Below are positions 51,409-63,244 of a stretch of DNA of 64,000 nt, piece after piece. Both the position numbers and the translations under genes were made by a program. The stretch's first letter is position 1, and every line of letters starts with the position of its first letter. Origin of the DNA: Actinomycetes bacterium (GTDB lineage: Bacteria; Actinomycetota; Acidimicrobiia; Acidimicrobiales; RAAP-2); the NCBI GenBank assembly GCA_021778895.1, contig JAJYBR010000001.1, positions 62,001 to 126,000 on the forward strand, in the 5' to 3' direction. The notes under the pieces are model-generated. The model made no database searches. It was not told the origin of the DNA and was given only the letters and a program-made list of their open reading frames with translations.

Positions 51409-52383
51409 GTGGAGTCCCTCGCCAAGAGGCGCCTGGTCATCGTGTCCGGGCGCGCGCACCCGGCCCTGGCGCGCGACATCGCCGACCGCCTCGGCGTCGA
51501 GCTGAGCGAGGCCAACGTCCGCGAGTTCGCCAACGGCGAGATCCACTGCCGCTACGACGAGTCCATCCGTGGCGCCCACGTCTTCATCGTCCAGACCCAC
51601 GCCTCGCCGGTGAACGACGCGGTGATGGAGCAGCTGATCATGATCGACGCGGCCAAGCGCGCCTCGGCCAAGAGCATCACCGCGGTTGCGCCCAACTACG
51701 GCTACGCGCGCCAGGACCGCAAGAGCACCGGTCGCGAGCCGATCACCGCCAAGCTCATCGCCAACATGCTCCAGACCGCGGGGGCCGACCGGGTGCTGTC
51801 GGTGGACTTCCACTCCGGGCAGATCCAGGGGTTCTTCGACATCCCGGTCGACCATCTGGTGGCCGCCCCGGTGCTCGAGTCCTACCTGCAGGCCCACGCC
51901 GACCCGCACAGCATCGTCGTGGTCGCTCCCGACGCCGGGCGCGTCAAGGTGGCTGAGCGCTACGCCCAGCACCTGGGCTGTGACCTGGCGCTGGTGCACA
52001 AGACCCGGCCTCGCGGCATGGCCAACGTCGCCGAGGCGCGCCACATCGTGGGATCGGTGCGCGGGCGCCACTGCGTGGTGATCGACGACATGATCGACAC
52101 TGCGGGCACCATCGTGGCCGCGTGCGACCTGCTGAAGGCCCACGGCGCCGAGGAGATCTGGGTCATGGCCACCCACGCCGTCTTCTCGCCCCCGGCCGCC
52201 GAGCGGCTCTTCAATGCCCCGGTCAGCCGGGTGATCGTCACCGACACCCTCCCGCTGCGGTCCGAGCAACGCTTCGAGAAGCTCGAGGTGCTCTCGATCG
52301 CCACGATCATCGGCAACGCCATCGCGGCGATCTTCGAGGAGTCCTCGGTCTCGTCGATCTTCGGCGGCGAGAACCAGGTCTGA
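51409..52383 (+). CDS. prs: Ribose-phosphate pyrophosphokinase
   Basis: 324 residues. Makes PRPP from ribose-5-phosphate and ATP. The flexible catalytic loop is ARQDRKSTGREPITAK (about 101), the PRPP-binding VVIDDMIDTAGTI near 223, and SVDFHSGQIQGFFDIPVD near 130. Class I enzyme of normal length. GTG 51409 is probably leaderless. Adjacent to glmU in the standard order. Confidence 0.97.
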   Translation: MESLAKRRLVIVSGRAHPALARDIADRLGVELSEANVREFANGEIHCRYDESIRGAHVFIVQTHASPVNDAVMEQLIMIDAAKRASAKSITAVAPNYGYARQDRKSTGREPITAKLIANMLQTAGADRVLSVDFHSGQIQGFFDIPVDHLVAAPVLESYLQAHADPHSIVVVAPDAGRVKVAERYAQHLGCDLALVHKTRPRGMANVAEARHIVGSVRGRHCVVIDDMIDTAGTIVAACDLLKAHGAEEIWVMATHAVFSPPAAERLFNAPVSRVIVTDTLPLRSEQRFEKLEVLSIATIIGNAIAAIFEESSVSSIFGGENQV

Positions 52384-52426
52384 GTTTCCCCCCGGGCCGC
52401 TAGCCGGTAGACTTGCCAGTCTGTGT

Positions 52427-52447
52427 GCGGCTGCTGGCGGCAGCCGC
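52427..52447 (+). ncRNA. Leader hairpin of rplY
   Basis: GCGGCTGC (52427-52434) pairs perfectly with GCAGCCGC (52440-52447) around a five-base loop. It lies in the leader of the bL25 gene, about nine bases before its GGGAG ribosome site, and downstream of a TAGACT -10. It could mediate autoregulation by bL25 or simply protect the mRNA. Confidence 0.45.
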
Positions 52448-52465
52448 TCAAGTGAGGGAGTCCAG

Positions 52466-53047
52466 ATGTCGCGGGTCACATTGCAGGCGTCCACTGACCG
52501 GGAAGCGGGGTCGCGCGCGTCCCGTCGGCTGCGCCGCGCGGGCGCCATCCCCGGCGTCGTCTACGGACCCGGGGTCGCGCCGATCGCCGTGGCCGTCGAT
52601 GCGCGGGCCTTTCGCCAGGCCGTGTCGGGCGAGCGCGGCTTGAACTCCCTGATCGAGCTCAGTGCCGAGGGCCAGTCCTTCGTCGTCATGGCCCGCGAGG
52701 TCCAGCGCCATCCCGTGCGCGGCACCGTGGCCCACATCGACTTCCAGGTTGTGGACCCCGACGCTCCCGTCGTCGTCGAGGTACCCGTGCACCTGGTCGG
52801 CGACGCCGTCGAGGTGCGCCACGCCGACTGGGAGGTCGACCAGCAGGTCTTCGCCGTCGAGCTGCGCACCCAGCCCGAGCGCATCCCCACCCACGTCGAA
52901 GTGGACGTGTCCGCCCTGCACGCCGGCGGATCGATCCGGCTGAGCGACGTGGTCCTGCCCGCGGGCGTGACCGCGATCGGCGATCCGAACGCCACGGTGG
53001 TGGCCACGCACGCCGGACGGGTGACCAAGACCGGCGCACCGGCGTAA
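52466..53047 (+). CDS. rplY: 50S ribosomal protein bL25, CTC family
   Basis: 193 residues. The N-terminal 5S rRNA-binding domain (about 1-95; RRLRRAGAIPGVVYG) is followed by the C-terminal TL5/CTC beta domain. ATG 52466 has GGGAG five bases upstream and a hairpin leader. It lies in the prs-rplY-pth order common in actinobacteria. Confidence 0.95.
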   Translation: MSRVTLQASTDREAGSRASRRLRRAGAIPGVVYGPGVAPIAVAVDARAFRQAVSGERGLNSLIELSAEGQSFVVMAREVQRHPVRGTVAHIDFQVVDPDAPVVVEVPVHLVGDAVEVRHADWEVDQQVFAVELRTQPERIPTHVEVDVSALHAGGSIRLSDVVLPAGVTAIGDPNATVVATHAGRVTKTGAPA

Positions 53048-53051
53048 CGTC

Positions 53052-53666
53052 GTGGCGCCCCTGCGCGCCAGCGGCGAGCGGCGCGGTGCCGCGAGCACGT
53101 GGCTCGTGGTCGGCCTGGCCAATCCGGGATCCGAGTACGAGGGAACGCGCCACAACGTGGGCGGCGACGCCGTGCGCGTGCTCGCCGAGCGTTGGGACGT
53201 GCGCCTGCGGCGTGAGCGGCGTCTGCTGGCCGAGATCGGGACGACCTCGACCGAGGGCGGCCTGGTCACGCTGGCGGTCCCCACGACGTACATGAACGAG
53301 TCCGGAGCCTCGGTCGCACCCCTGGTGCGTCGGGCGTCGCTCACGGACCTGAACCGCCTGGTCATCGTGCACGACGAGCTGGACCTCGAGCCGGGCCGTT
53401 TGCGCCTGAAGGTCGACGGCGGGCTGGCGGGGCACCACGGCCTGGAATCGGTCGCCCGGGCGCTCGGGTCGACGACATTCACGCGCCTGCGCATCGGCAT
53501 CGGCAAGCCACCGCGCAAGGAGGCGGGTGCCGACTACGTGCTGGCCCGTCTGAGTGGCGGGCGCCAGCGCTCCCGTGACGAGGACGTGGCACGCGCCGCC
53601 GACATCCTGGAGATCCTGGTGACCCAAGGCGTGGACGAGGCCCAGCGCCAGGTGACGGCGCGGTGA
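53052..53666 (+). CDS. pth: Peptidyl-tRNA hydrolase
   Basis: 204 residues. Catalytic residues are N24 (GLANPGSEYE), H34 (GTRHN), N82 (YMNESG) and D108 (VHDELDLE). The position equivalent to E. coli Asn114, normally GHNGL, reads GHHGL with His129, an unusual change in a residue that orders the catalytic water. A 15-residue N-terminal extension precedes the first strand. GTG 53052; it overlaps mfd by GTGA. Confidence 0.92.
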   Translation: MAPLRASGERRGAASTWLVVGLANPGSEYEGTRHNVGGDAVRVLAERWDVRLRRERRLLAEIGTTSTEGGLVTLAVPTTYMNESGASVAPLVRRASLTDLNRLVIVHDELDLEPGRLRLKVDGGLAGHHGLESVARALGSTTFTRLRIGIGKPPRKEAGADYVLARLSGGRQRSRDEDVARAADILEILVTQGVDEAQRQVTAR

Positions 53667-56600
53667 GCGCCGGCGCCGGGCTGCGGCGCGTCCTGGAGCG
53701 CCTGGCCCCGCCGCTGCGTGCGGCGGCCGCGCGCGGCACGGTGGCCCCGTCGACCTTCGCGACGCCCGCCGTGGTGGCCGCGATGGCCCTCGAGGGTCCC
53801 GTCGCCGTCATGGTGGCGACCTCTCAGGACGCCCAGCTGGTCGCCGACGGGGTGGCGGCGTGGCTGGACGATCCCGCGGCCGTCGTCTTGGTCAGTGCCT
53901 GGGACATCCATCCTCTCGAGCGCGTGTCGCCCGACGCGGCGGTCATGGCCGAGCGCACGCATCTGCGGGCCGCCCTGGCGGCCGGTGCGGGCCCGCGCGT
54001 CGTCGTGGGAGCGGCGCGCGCCCTGGTGCAGATCGTCCCGCCCGAGCCCGCCGAGCTCCAGCCGGTGCGGCGCGGCGAGGCGATCGACCGCGACGCGCTG
54101 CTCGAGCGGCTGATCGGGTGGGGCTACCGGCGCGAGCCCCAGGTCGAGCACCGCGGCGAGCTGGCGGTGCGCGGCGGGATCGTCGACCTGTGGTCGCCCG
54201 ACCACGATCAGCCGGTCCGCCTCGACCTGTTCGGCGACGAGGTCGACCGGCTGACGGTCTTCGACGTGGGCAGCCAGCGCTCCGCGGGAGACCGCGAGCT
54301 CGTGCTGCTGGCACCGGCGCGCGAGTGGCGCCCCGGGGCCGCGGGTCGCGAGCGCGCCCGGGCCGCGGCGGCCGCCCAGCCCTGGGCTGCCCCGGTGCTG
54401 GAGCGGATCGGCGCGGGTGAGCTCTTCGACGGCATGGAGGGGTGGCTGCCCCTCGTCGCCGAGTCGCGGCGCACGCTACTCGACGAGCTGGGCTCCTACG
54501 CGGTCGTCGTCGTCGAACCCGAGCGCGTGGCCCGGCGCCTCGACGACGTGCTCGAAGAGGAGAGCGAGCTGGCTGCGGTGGTGGCGGCCACGTGGCAGTC
54601 GCCGGATCCCGTGCCCCTGCTCCACGAGGGACGGGCGGCCCTGGAGTCGCGCGACGTCGTCAGCCTGGCGGCCGATCCGGCCCTGGCCGAGCCCTGGCTG
54701 ACCCCGCCTCCCGTCGTCCAGGGCGACCCGGGGCGCATCGCCGCCCACGTGCGCGCGTGGCCGCGCGCCCGCCGCGGCGTCGTCCTGACCAGCAACCCGT
54801 CCGCCGTCGAGCGCATGGCCGGCCAGCTGCGCGAGGAGGGGCTGAGCGTCACCACGGACCCGGCGGCCATCCTCGACACGCGCCTCAGCGTCGCCGTCAG
54901 CCACCTGCCGGCGGGATTCTCGGCCCTGGGGGCCGACGTCGTCGTGTGGAGCGAGTCCGACCTGACCGGACGGCGCAGCGCGCACCGGGCCGCGCGCACG
55001 CGGGCCCGGGCCGTCGAAGGGTTCTTCGACGACTTCGCCGTCGGCGGGTACGTCGTCCACCGCCACCACGGCATCGCGAGGTTCGCCGGCACGACGACGC
55101 GCGCCATCTCGGGCACGGTGCGCGACTACCTGGTCCTGGAGTTCAAGGACGGGCGCAGCTACTGGCCCGCCGACCAGATGGAGGTCCTGACGCCCTACAC
55201 GGGCGGCGACGCCCCCAGCCTGTCGCGCCTGGGCGGCGTCGACTGGCAGCGCACCCGGGCTCGCGCCCGCGCGGCGGCCTACCTGGTGGCCCAGGACCTC
55301 GTCGACCTGTACCGCCAGCGGTCCACGGCGACCGGGCACGCCTTCGGCGCCGACACCGCCTGGCAGCACGAGATGGAGGACCTCTTCGCCTTCGACCTCA
55401 CCACCGACCAGGCGGCCGCGGTCGAGGCCGTCAAGGCCGACATGGAGGCGCCGCGCCCGATGGACCGGCTGGTCTGCGCCGACGTGGGCTTCGGCAAGAC
55501 CGAGATCGCCGTGCGGGCGATCTTCAAGGCCGTCCAGGACGGCCGCCAGGCCGCCATCCTCGTGCCGACGACGCTGCTGGCGAGCCAGCACCTGGCCACG
55601 CTGAGCGAGCGCTTCGCCGGCTTCCCCGTCCGCGTGGCGCTGCTCAGCCGGTTCGTCGACGACGCCGCCACGCGCGAGACGCTGCGGGCGCTGGCCGAGG
55701 GGACCGTCGACGTCGTCGTGGGCACGCACCGCTTGCTCGGCGAGGACGTGCGCTTCCGCGAGCTCGGGCTGCTCGTGGTCGACGAGGAGCAGCGCTTCGG
55801 CGTGGCCGACAAGGAGGCCATCAAGCGACGGTGGGTGGGCATCGACGTGCTCACGCTCTCGGCCAGCCCCATCCCGCGGACGCTGGAGATGGCCCTGTCG
55901 GGCATCCGCGACCTGTCCATGGTGACGACCCCGCCCGCCGACCGGCGTCCGATCCTGACCCACGTGGGGCCCTACGACGAGGCGGCCGTGGTCGAGGCGG
56001 TGCGCCGCGAGCTGCTGCGCGAGGGCCAGGTCTTCTTCGTCCACAACCGGGTCGCCGACATCGAGCTGGTGGCCCAGCGCATGGGCCGTCTGGTGCCCGA
56101 CGCGCGGGTGGCGATCGCCCACGGGCAGATGGACGAGGGCACGCTCGAGCGCGTGATGATCGACTTCTGGGAGCGGCGCACCGACCTCCTGGTGTGCACG
56201 ACCATCGTGGAGTCGGGCATCGACCTGCCTTCGGTCAACACCCTGATCGTGGATCGGGCCGAGCGCTTGGGCCTCGGCCAGCTGCACCAGCTGCGCGGCC
56301 GGGTCGGCCGCTCGGGCCAGCGCGCCTACGCCTACCTGTTCCACGCCGACGACCACGCGCTGTCGGAGGCCGCCTACGAGCGCTTGCGCACGATCGGGGA
56401 CAACACGGCGCTCGGCAGCGGCTTCAAGATCGCCATGCGGGACCTGGAGATCCGGGGCGCGGGCAACCTGCTCGGGCACGACCAGTCGGGCCCGGTCGCC
56501 GCCGTGGGCTACGACCTGTACGTCCAGCTGGTCGCCGAGGCCGTGGCCGAGGCCAAGGGCATCGTGCCCGCCGAGGTGGCGACCGTGAGCCTGGACGTCC

Positions 56601-57046
56601 CCGGTGAGGCCCACCTGCCGGTGGGCTACGTGGAAGGCGACGACGCCCGTCTCGAGGCGTACCGGCGCCTCGCGGCGATCGAGGACGCCGCCGCGCTGGC
56701 CGACCTGCGCGACGAGTGGGTCGACCGCTACGGACCGCTGCCCCCGCCCGCGCTGGGCCTCATCGAGCTCGCGGCGCTGCGACTGGCGTGCCTGGCGGCG
56801 GGCATCACCACACTCAGCGCCCGGCCGCGCCCCGGGCGGCGCGACCGCGTGGCGGTGCATCTGGGCCCCGTGACGATTCCCTACAGCGTCCAGGTCCGCC
56901 TGCGGCGGCGCTACGGATCGCGCAGCTACGACGAGGTCGCGCGCGAGGTGCGCGTCGAGCTGGCGACCCGCGAGGTGTCCGCGGCGCGGCTGCGTGACCT
57001 GGTCCTCGAGGTGGCCGGCCCCCGGGAGCCCGGTACGCCTGGGTAG
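53663..57046 (+). CDS. mfd: Transcription-repair coupling factor
   Basis: 1127 residues. UvrB-like domains 1-2 (about 1-330), RNA polymerase interaction domain (YVVHRHHGIARFAG, about 463), and helicase core with Walker A CADVGFGKTE (about 610), DEEQ (VVDEEQRFG, about 705) and motif VI QLRGRVGRSGQRAYAYL (about 875). The TRCF C-terminal domain lies at about 980-1080. It removes RNA polymerase stalled at DNA lesions and recruits UvrA. GTG 53663 overlaps the pth stop. Confidence 0.97.
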   Translation: MSAGAGLRRVLERLAPPLRAAAARGTVAPSTFATPAVVAAMALEGPVAVMVATSQDAQLVADGVAAWLDDPAAVVLVSAWDIHPLERVSPDAAVMAERTHLRAALAAGAGPRVVVGAARALVQIVPPEPAELQPVRRGEAIDRDALLERLIGWGYRREPQVEHRGELAVRGGIVDLWSPDHDQPVRLDLFGDEVDRLTVFDVGSQRSAGDRELVLLAPAREWRPGAAGRERARAAAAAQPWAAPVLERIGAGELFDGMEGWLPLVAESRRTLLDELGSYAVVVVEPERVARRLDDVLEEESELAAVVAATWQSPDPVPLLHEGRAALESRDVVSLAADPALAEPWLTPPPVVQGDPGRIAAHVRAWPRARRGVVLTSNPSAVERMAGQLREEGLSVTTDPAAILDTRLSVAVSHLPAGFSALGADVVVWSESDLTGRRSAHRAARTRARAVEGFFDDFAVGGYVVHRHHGIARFAGTTTRAISGTVRDYLVLEFKDGRSYWPADQMEVLTPYTGGDAPSLSRLGGVDWQRTRARARAAAYLVAQDLVDLYRQRSTATGHAFGADTAWQHEMEDLFAFDLTTDQAAAVEAVKADMEAPRPMDRLVCADVGFGKTEIAVRAIFKAVQDGRQAAILVPTTLLASQHLATLSERFAGFPVRVALLSRFVDDAATRETLRALAEGTVDVVVGTHRLLGEDVRFRELGLLVVDEEQRFGVADKEAIKRRWVGIDVLTLSASPIPRTLEMALSGIRDLSMVTTPPADRRPILTHVGPYDEAAVVEAVRRELLREGQVFFVHNRVADIELVAQRMGRLVPDARVAIAHGQMDEGTLERVMIDFWERRTDLLVCTTIVESGIDLPSVNTLIVDRAERLGLGQLHQLRGRVGRSGQRAYAYLFHADDHALSEAAYERLRTIGDNTALGSGFKIAMRDLEIRGAGNLLGHDQSGPVAAVGYDLYVQLVAEAVAEAKGIVPAEVATVSLDVPGEAHLPVGYVEGDDARLEAYRRLAAIEDAAALADLRDEWVDRYGPLPPPALGLIELAALRLACLAAGITTLSARPRPGRRDRVAVHLGPVTIPYSVQVRLRRRYGSRSYDEVAREVRVELATREVSAARLRDLVLEVAGPREPGTPG

Positions 57047-57049
57047 GCT
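57044..57049 (+). promoter_or_regulatory. Leaderless promoter -10 of the PPIase-like gene
   Basis: TAGGCT, six bases (GGGCCG), GTG 57056. It overlaps the mfd stop. Confidence 0.6.
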
Positions 57050-57055
57050 GGGCCG

Positions 57056-58134
57056 GTGCGCCGCGTCATCACCGCCCTCATCGCCGCCCTGGTCCTCGCC
57101 GTGCTGGTGGGCCGCTTCAGCGCCTCGACCGGGCTTCGCGTCAACGGCCAGGTCGCCTCGGCCGCCCAGGTGCGCGGCGAACTGACGGCCATCGCCAACT
57201 CGACGGCCCTGCAGTGCTACCTGACGGCGATCGACCCGGCCAGCTACGGCGCGGGCGCCGGCACCTCGACGATGGCGGCCAGTGGCGCCGCCGCGTGGTC
57301 CAACCTGCGCATCCAGGCCATGGCGATCGACCAGTACGTGGGCACCAGCCTCCACTACCACCCGGGAGCCGAACTCGCCAAGGCCACCGCGTCCCTGGAG
57401 TCCGAGATGACCCAGGCCGCCGCCGCCGACTCCTTCAGCTGCCCGGGCAGCGCGAGCACCGCCCTGGCCGCGATGACGCCCGCCATGCGCTCCCTCGAGG
57501 TGAGCGCCCAGGCCGACTCGCTCTACCTGGTGAGTCGCCTGAACTCGACGATCCCCCTGACGACGTCGTCGTTGCACGCCTACTTCACGCACCACCACTC
57601 GCAGTACGTGACGATCTGCGTCAGCGTGGCGCTGGTGCCGGTGGCGAAGGTCTCGGCCTTCGCCAAGGCCCAGGCGGCCGGCGCCTCGGTGGCGACCCTG
57701 GCCAAGCGCTTCTCCCTCGACCCTTCCGGGGCCCGCGGGGGCTCCTACGGGTGCTACGGGCCGTCTTCCCCGTACTACGCCAGTGTGCGCGCGGACGTCT
57801 CGGGTCACCCCGTGGGCCACTTCCCGACGACGCCGGCCAGCACCACCCAGAACGGCGTCACCTACGCGCTCTACGTGGCGGCGACCTCGGAGAAGCCGGC
57901 CACCTTCGCCGCGTCGGCGGCCCGGGTGATGGCCGACGTGCGCAGCCTGAACGCCGTGGGGGCTGACCAGGTGCGCAGCCGGGTGGTGGATCAGGCCACG
58001 GTGGCCGTGGATCCGGCGCTCGGCCAGTGGGTCCTCGGCTCGAGCGGGCTGGCGGTGAGCGCCCCGAGCGTGCCGGCCGCCTCGGCCGTCACGGGCGCGT
58101 CGGTGCTCTCCGCGCCCAGTGCCCTGACCTATCG

Positions 58135-58138
<4 letters not shown>
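57056..58138 (+). CDS. Secreted parvulin/SurA-like protein
   Basis: 360 residues. A membrane anchor or uncleaved signal (about 3-24), a helical N-terminal region, then a parvulin-like segment (about 190-290): FAKAQAAGASVATLAKRFSLD, GGSYGCYG and GHPVGHFPTTP. That is the layout of a SurA/PpiC chaperone, but several conserved parvulin residues are absent. A Ser/Ala/Val-rich tail ends the protein. It sits between mfd and mazG, where mycobacteria carry a lipoprotein gene nearby. No lipobox is seen. Confidence 0.72.
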
Positions 58139-61181
<3,043 letters not shown>

Positions 61182-61185
<4 letters not shown>

Positions 61186-62606
61186 CCGACCGGCCGGCGG
61201 TGCCGGCGGAGGATCGGCGGGCCGTGGAGGCGCGGCTGGGGCGCCCGGCGCTGGCCTGGTTCCAGGTGGTCGTGCGGCGCGCGACGGGCGAGCCGGTGGT
61301 CATCGAGAACGCGCCCCACCTGGACGACGGGACGCCCCTGCCCACGCTGTACTGGCTGGTGGACCCTCCCTTGGTCGAGGCCGTCAGCCGCGTCGAGGCG
61401 GCCGGCGGCGTCCATCGCTTCGAGGACCTGGTGGCGGCGAGCGACCTGGCCGCGGCCCACCAGCGCTACGCCGCGCGTCGGAACGCGCGGGTGCGCCGCG
61501 ACGACGCTCCGCGGCCCAGCGGTGGCGTGGGCGGCACGCGCACCGGCGTCAAGTGCCTCCACGCGCACCTGGCCAACTACCTGGCCGGCGACGACGACCC
61601 GGTCGGGGCGCTGGTCGCCGAGGAGGTCGGAGCGACGGGGCTGCGGCGCCGGACGGTCGCTGGTGAGCCGGTGGCCGTCGTCGACTGCGGGAGCAACTCG
61701 ACGCGTCTGCTGGTGACCGATGGCGCGGGGAGGGCGCTGGTGCGCGACATGCGCATCACTCGTCTCGCGGCCGGAGTCGACGCCGCGGGGCGCCTGGCCG
61801 CCGATGCCTTGGCGCGCACCATGCGCGTGCTGGGCGAGTACCGCGAGCGCTTCGTCGCCGCCGGGGCGACCCAGGGGCTGGTCGTGGCGACTTCGGCCGT
61901 GCGCGACGCCAGCAACGCGGCCCAGTTCGTCGAGGAGGCGGCGCGTGCCACGGGTCTCACCGTGCAAGTGCTCAGCGGCGCTGAAGAGGCCGGCTTCTCC
62001 TACCGCGGGGCCGTCGACGGCCTCGAGCCGGGCGGCCTGCCCCCCCTCGTGGTCGACGTCGGCGGCGGATCGACCGAGCTGGCGATGACCTGGGAGGGGG
62101 TGTTCCACTGGGCGTCGCTGCAGCTCGGCTGCGTGCGCGTCACCGAGCGGGTCTCGGGCCCGGGCGTGTGGGACGAGGCGACCCGTCGCGCCGCGCGCCG
62201 CCTGGTCGACGACACGCTGCGCGCCGGGCTCACCGACCCGGCGTGGCAGGCGGCCGTCGGGCACGTCCAAGTCGTGGGACTGGCCGGGACCGCGGCCACG
62301 CTCGCCCAGCTGCAGGCGGGCCAGCGCGACTACCGGCGCGAGGATGTGCACCACCAGCGGGTGGGCACCGCGGACGTGGCCACCTGGCGGGATCGCCTGG
62401 GTGCCGAGACCCCCGCGGAGCGGCTGGCGCACGCGGGGATGGCGCCGGGGCGCGAGGACGTCCTGGTCGCTGGGCTGGTCGTCTTGCACGCGATCCTGGA
62501 GCGTTTCGGGGCACCGGACCTGCTCACCTCGGAGGACGACATCCTCGATGGCGTCGCGGCGTGGCTGCGCTCGGGAGCGAGCACCCGGCCAGACCTGGCA
62601 CCATAG
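61182..62606 (+). CDS. DUF501 domain fused to exopolyphosphatase/GppA
   Basis: 474 residues in one frame. DUF501 (about 1-150; TLYWLVDPPLVEAVSRVEA and the Cys/His segment VKCLHAHLANYLAGDD) is joined directly to a Ppx/GppA phosphatase (about 165-470; VVDCGSNSTRLLV, ATSAVRDASN, SGAEEAGFSYRGA, VVDVGGGSTEL). The two are normally adjacent separate genes. The enzyme would hydrolyse polyphosphate or pppGpp. GTG 61182 overlaps the upstream stop. Confidence 0.9.
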
Positions 62607-62623
62607 GCGGGGGAGGTGACCTC

Positions 62624-63244
62624 GTGATCAGCCGCGCCACCAGCTCGACGATGACGCTCTACGGGTCGCGGGTCATGCTGCGCCCCCTCAACGACGCGGA
62701 CTGGGAGGCCTGGCACGAAGTCCGCGTGCGGTGCCGGGACTGGTTGGTGAAGTGGGAGCCGCGCTCGGCCCACGCCAGCTACGCGGCCGAGGACCGGCGC
62801 AGCTTCGCCAGCCGCTGCGCCATCCGCGAGCGCGAACGGCACCTGGGGACCGGCTACGGGTTCGGGATCTTCTTCGACGGTCGCTTCGTGGGTGAGCTGA
62901 CGCTGTCGGGGATCCAGCGCGGGCCCATGCAGATGGGGTTCATCGGCTACTGGATCGACGAGGCCGTCGCCGGCCAGGGCCTCATGCCCGAGTCGGTCGT
63001 GGTGGCCATCCAGTTCGCGCTCGAGACGCTGCGCCTGCACCGCATCGAGATCAACATCATCCCCCGCAACCGCGCGTCGCGCCGGGTGGTCGAGAAGCTG
63101 GACCTGCGCTGCGAGGGCGTGGCTGAGCGCTACCTCGAGATCGATGGGGCGTGGGAGGACCACGCTCGTTACGCGATGACCTCGGAGGAGTGGGCCGACC
63201 GCGCGCCCCAGCTGGTGGCCGACTGGCTCCTGCCGCGCGCCTAG
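62624..63244 (+). CDS. GNAT acetyltransferase, RimJ/RimL type
   Basis: 206 residues. LYGSRVMLRPLNDADWEAW at the start, then FVGELTLSGI, the acetyl-CoA segment VAGQGLMPESVVVAIQFAL (about 112) and NIIPRNRASRRVVEKLDL (about 143) are typical of ribosomal-protein Ala/Ser N-acetyltransferases. GTG 62624 has GGGGGAGG seven bases upstream. Stops are shared with the GT2 gene through CTAG. Confidence 0.9.
   Translation: MISRATSSTMTLYGSRVMLRPLNDADWEAWHEVRVRCRDWLVKWEPRSAHASYAAEDRRSFASRCAIRERERHLGTGYGFGIFFDGRFVGELTLSGIQRGPMQMGFIGYWIDEAVAGQGLMPESVVVAIQFALETLRLHRIEINIIPRNRASRRVVEKLDLRCEGVAERYLEIDGAWEDHARYAMTSEEWADRAPQLVADWLLPRA

Noticed and set aside
54476-57820. A 1114-codon minus-strand frame opposite mfd
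   Set aside because: Same cause; the plus strand encodes the full helicase motifs of Mfd.
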